The translations under genes were made by a program, and so were the position numbers. A model generated the notes under the pieces. It worked only from the letters and a program-made list of their open reading frames with translations, had not been told where the DNA came from and searched no databases. From Paramacrobiotus metropolitanus (lineage: Eukaryota; Tardigrada; Eutardigrada; Parachela; Macrobiotidae), in the NCBI RefSeq assembly GCF_019649055.1, contig NW_026570238.1, positions 124,001 to 188,000 on the forward strand: DNA of 64,000 nt, in the 5' to 3' direction. Positions 60,654 through 64,000 of this stretch are shown in pieces; the first letter of the stretch is position 1, and each line of letters starts with the position of its first letter.

Positions 60654-62265
60654 ATGGAATCTTGGATTTTTAATATGTCTCCTAAGGAAGCATCCTGCGT
60701 AAGCAGTGCTGTACGCTTGCAGGTAAGCGAAAAACTTAATGTACGGTACCAACATCGACTAAAACGTGATACATATTAAGATAAACGATATAATAAAATT
60801 ATTATAACTCGACCAAACAAACTTTGCGCCGTGTTTGGCCGTCAGGGTGTCAATAAGAATACCGCTACCGGGGTAAAACATGCGAATCCGATATTCTGAG
60901 CAGTGAAAGCCACTCGGATCTTGTCTTTATGTTCTTAGCTTTTTGTCCCCACAAAAGGAAAACAAGGACTGTCGTGATTTATTGTAACAACCACCGGTTT
61001 AGGAACCTAGACCGGGCCGGCAATCCACCTGGTGCTCCACATTTTAATATTTTGAAGTGAATTAGCCGAACTCTGCCTGAGGAATACTTTCGTAAGGTCA
61101 CCGGTTATCTTCTGCACATCTATAGAAAAAGCAAATCAAAGACCACAGGCAGACGTATGAGCACGGTAGCCGAAGTCTGAAATCATTCAGCCCCGCTCTA
61201 GCTATTTTACATGCAATAAACGAATATGTATTCTTACACTTCTTGGATCAAGTTTTTGCAGCCAGTTTATTATATTAGGTGATGTCAACTGTTACCTATA
61301 TATATAGATTCTGCAATAAAAATATCATACAATATTTAACTTTTATACTGACTGCGAGTTCCAATAATAATAAAGCTTACTTGGAGAATTAAGTACAGTA
61401 TTTACCAAACCTGCACGTATATAGAGAGGTCACTGCGTGCATGTGGCCGCAGTGCGCACATATTATATGCTATTCAGCACTGTTAACAAATAATTGTCTT
61501 GTTATGACTTATGGGTGAGTATACAGTAGTTGCGGGTGAGTATACAGTAGTTCACTTTAATGTGCGCAATACCAATTATTAATAATTTAAAAGAATAAAA
61601 CCGTTTCATTGTTGCAGGGCTTAACGTGCTACGAAAACAATATTGTCGGCAAAGAGGACTCCACAGAGACGATTATCTCATCCCTCGAGGCACAGGAACA
61701 GACGAATTGTAAACCCAGACGCCGGCCACCGACTAAGAAGCGAAAGCGTGCTGATCGCGAAGCGAACATTTCGAATGATATGCATATGTCGAATCAGTTT
61801 TTGTACGCGAATCACTTCGACAACCCATCGGCGCTAACTGCACTGCCTTCATTTAAAATAAGAAGAAAATTTGAGATTGCCAAAAAACCTGTTTCGTCCG
61901 AAGATTTACAGGAGCAAAGAATGTTGGCCAACGTGCGTGAGCGGCAGCGCACACAAAGCCTAAACGATGCCTTCTGTTCATTACGCAAAGTGGTCCCCAC
62001 ATTGCCGTCCGATAAGTTAAGCAAAATCCAGACTCTAAAGTTAGCCAGCCGCTACATTGACTTCCTCTGCCATGTTCTGCAAAATAACGAATATCTATCT
62101 TCCCTTCAAGTGCCTCAGGAGTACGAGACTATCAAGTTATTGGGTCATCCTCCGTACAATAATTCACTAGTGGGAAGCAACACGTGTTTTGTAATCAATG
62201 AACGCCTCAGTTACGCTTTCAATGTGTGGCGCATGGGTGGTCACTGGCAACCGCCGGGACACTAA
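60654..62265 (+). CDS. twist: Twist-family bHLH transcription factor
   Basis: Twist specifies mesoderm and binds E-boxes as homo- or heterodimers. Exon 1 is 60654-60722 ([15 protein letters not shown]..., donor CAG|GTAAGC) and exon 2 is 61618-62265 (acceptor TTGTTGCAG); the phase-0 join gives 238 residues. A basic nuclear-localisation stretch [14 protein letters not shown] lies at about 57-70. The bHLH (about 124-175) reads [19 protein letters not shown] and then [20 protein letters not shown] plus LASRYIDFL, which is diagnostic of Twist rather than Hand, Paraxis or Dermo-like relatives. The C-terminal WR motif [14 protein letters not shown] (about 218-231) confirms it. Compared with vertebrate Twist there is a roughly 30-residue insert between the bHLH and the WR motif ([20 protein letters not shown]...). 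The first exon is inferred from phase and splice signals and could be replaced by another. The intron is 895 bases. Confidence 0.95.
61513..61552 (+). repeat. Two direct copies of GGGTGAGTATACAGTAGTT in the twist intron
   Basis: The 19-base unit occurs at 61513-61531 and 61534-61552, a period of 21 bases, about 65 bases before the twist exon 2 acceptor. Each unit contains GGTGAGTAT, which resembles a splice donor. It may be a simple local duplication. Confidence 0.85.
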
Positions 62266-62653
62266 TACTTTGCAATATTAATCAGCTGTTAATTAACCAG
62301 CGGGCGCTCATTAACCAGAAAAGAATGTTTTGTTTTTCTTGAATAACATAAGGATATCTTTCCCTGCATATTTTTTAATATGCCTGAGCCATTCTTTATG
62401 TTTGTTTTGATAATAATCCATTGAATCTGACACTGTCGTGTCAGCTGGAGAGGGTGCTTCATGCTGCGGTCATTGAAAGTTGATGAAATAATTAAATCAG
62501 TCCAGTTCGAATAGGAAAGATATCGGTTTCCTAATGCAAACTTTCTTGCACACACATATAATATGCTTGATCTGGAATCTGGCAACATGTACTGTACTGT
62601 ACATAGATATATAGTATAAAATTAAAGCTGTGGAATGAATTAGGTTGCACGAA

Positions 62654-62667
62654 ACACGTGCACGTGT
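62654..62667. promoter_or_regulatory. Double CACGTG E-box downstream of twist
   Basis: ACACGTGCACGTGT is a perfect 14-base palindrome made of two abutting CACGTG boxes, about 390 bases after the twist stop, within the likely 3' untranslated region. CACGTG is a target of bHLH and bHLH-Zip factors; Twist itself usually prefers CANNTG of other sequence. Any function is conjecture. Confidence 0.35.
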
Positions 62668-62909
62668 ATTAATCGCATTAATTAGACAAGAAAAGCACAT
62701 GTGAGTTGATATACTCTGTAGGTTATCCCTTGCCAAAGCAATTATTTCATGCTTATGTAATATTAAAGTGCGGCTATTAAGAACTATTCGACACTGGCCC
62801 AGAATACTCATATTTTAATAACTGCATACCTTTTACTAGTAGTATACAGTTGCACGCCGTTAACGTTTTGTACATACTCGAAGTATTGCTAATGCACTAT
62901 AAATTTTTA

Positions 62910-62915
62910 AAATAA
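62910..62915 (+). terminator. Candidate poly(A) signal of twist
   Basis: AATAAA about 645 bases after the stop is the first canonical hexamer I noticed in the downstream flank. It would give a moderately long, AT-rich 3' untranslated region. Confidence 0.4.
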
Positions 62916-64000
62916 AGATGCACTGCAATTGTGGTTCCCAGTTTCACAAAACAATTTCAAGCAGAGTAAAAGTAAAATATTAAAGTTCAAATCTAAAGAC
63001 AAAAATTTTAATATCTTGACCGGTTTTGACGATAAATAAGAAGACTATTATAGATTTTGTTTACATAAACGAGCGCTCTTGATCGTATTTGCGCCACACA
63101 AGGCGAAGTACACAAGCATAAAATTCCCCGAGAATTGTTTATTCTGGTGACTAGTGCAAGATCCGACCATGTGGATAAGAGGATGTCCTGCTGAGAGATT
63201 ATTACTGCCTCCTCGATTGATTTGAGCGGTAGCTAAAACACTAGACTCATTCATTATGTCAAACATAGAATTTAATGTTTCGCTGAATCTTTGTTTACTG
63301 GATCAGTTCCTAAGTTAGGCACAACATCTGCATCCTACCGAGTAGATATGCCGCCGTTAAAACCCTGACCAACAGACGTGGCGCTGGCCTCATCATAAAG
63401 ATTCCAAACCAGTCTTGTGAACGCTCACTCTTAAAATTCAAAACCATCAACATCTTTGGCGGCGCTGCATATCTGTGCTGGTTTCAATTAGTGTTTTTTT
63501 TATATTATGCCTCCTTTAGTTCATGGTCATTGTCATTACTTTACTCTTCGGAACTGAAATCACTATTAGGTCCGACCAAAATTCATTAACTTCATCATTT
63601 TATACTGGCTGGTAAACCGAATACAACGGTGCGTAAACCACACTTTCGTACTCCAAATCTACAACAGTTTCTGTTCAATACATTTTTTCTGTTTAATCTA
63701 CAATTTGTTTTTGCTGTTCTTTTTCTGTTAATTTTTGCTAACAAGTAAGATACTGCATATCATAAAATCAAATATGAATGATTTTATACTAGAACAAGTC
63801 TAGCTAAACGATGATCTAAGTATGCTGTAATATCTGCGTACACTGCAATATGCATTAAATTACATTATTCTGTAGATTTTTAACGGCGTAGAAGAATTTA
63901 TAAACTAGGAAAAATGCACGTTGGCGTGCATTGGCAGACCGGAGCGCAGCAGGTTTTCGCTTGTGCGAATAACTATTTTTTAACGTGCTACCAGTAGCAC
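62916..64000. other. Right flank without recognised genes
   Basis: AT-rich sequence with short frames only. A slightly GC-richer block near 63340-63480 shows no coding signature. No RNA gene or transposon end identified. Confidence 0.4.

Noticed and set aside
1-64000. CRISPR arrays, operons or bacterial gene transfer
   Set aside because: No repeat-spacer pattern, and every recognised gene is spliced with animal orthologues.

Overview
The window is nuclear DNA from an invertebrate animal. It carries spliced genes with many short introns, GT-AG junctions and acceptors of the TTTNCAG type, and its orthologues are bilaterian (SoxB2, Twist, CNOT3, TRIP12, NAA10, HS6ST, RALGAPB). The compact introns and gene content would fit a small ecdysozoan such as a tardigrade, but nothing in the sequence proves the phylum. 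Seven host genes can be modelled, most to the exon junction with reading phase consistent throughout.

Layout, left to right. 1-1262: no firm gene. 1263-9786 (+): TRIP12, a HECT E3 ubiquitin ligase of about 2027 residues in 19 exons, ending tail to tail with NAA10. 10147-11352 (-): NAA10, catalytic subunit of the NatA N-terminal acetyltransferase. 12782-16771 (-): CNOT3, a scaffold subunit of the CCR4-NOT deadenylase. 16772-24107: long gene-free stretch. 24108-26643 (+): SoxB2 transcription factor, with an intron inside the HMG box. 26644-34759: gene-poor. 35332-39823 (-): a nearly intact tyrosine-recombinase (DIRS/Ngaro-type) retrotransposon with gag, RT-RNase H and recombinase reading frames and A1-ORFs-B1-A2-B2 split direct repeats; it lies between two inverted copies of a 36-bp sequence. 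42705-47200 (-): heparan-sulfate 6-O-sulfotransferase. 47521-57671 (-): a RALGAPB locus that is scrambled in this sequence. 60654-62265 (+): Twist bHLH factor. The rest is AT-rich flank.

Two copies of a foldback element with TTAA at each end (44929-45591 and 57938-58620) form a short non-autonomous transposon family. The RALGAPB locus is the strangest part. An intact block (47521-49660) recurs at 51742-53587 as a copy riddled almost only with small deletions. The N-terminal exons lie to the right of the degraded copy, and the C-terminal exons lie between the two copies. This looks more like a gap-filling or scaffolding error than biology, and any gene model here should be read with that in mind.

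The host genes are not an operon and share no single pathway. They are housekeeping regulators (protein acetylation, mRNA deadenylation, ubiquitin ligation, Ral GTPase control, heparan sulfate modification) next to two developmental transcription factors, SoxB2 and Twist, which sit beside the large gene-free tracts where their enhancers would be expected.
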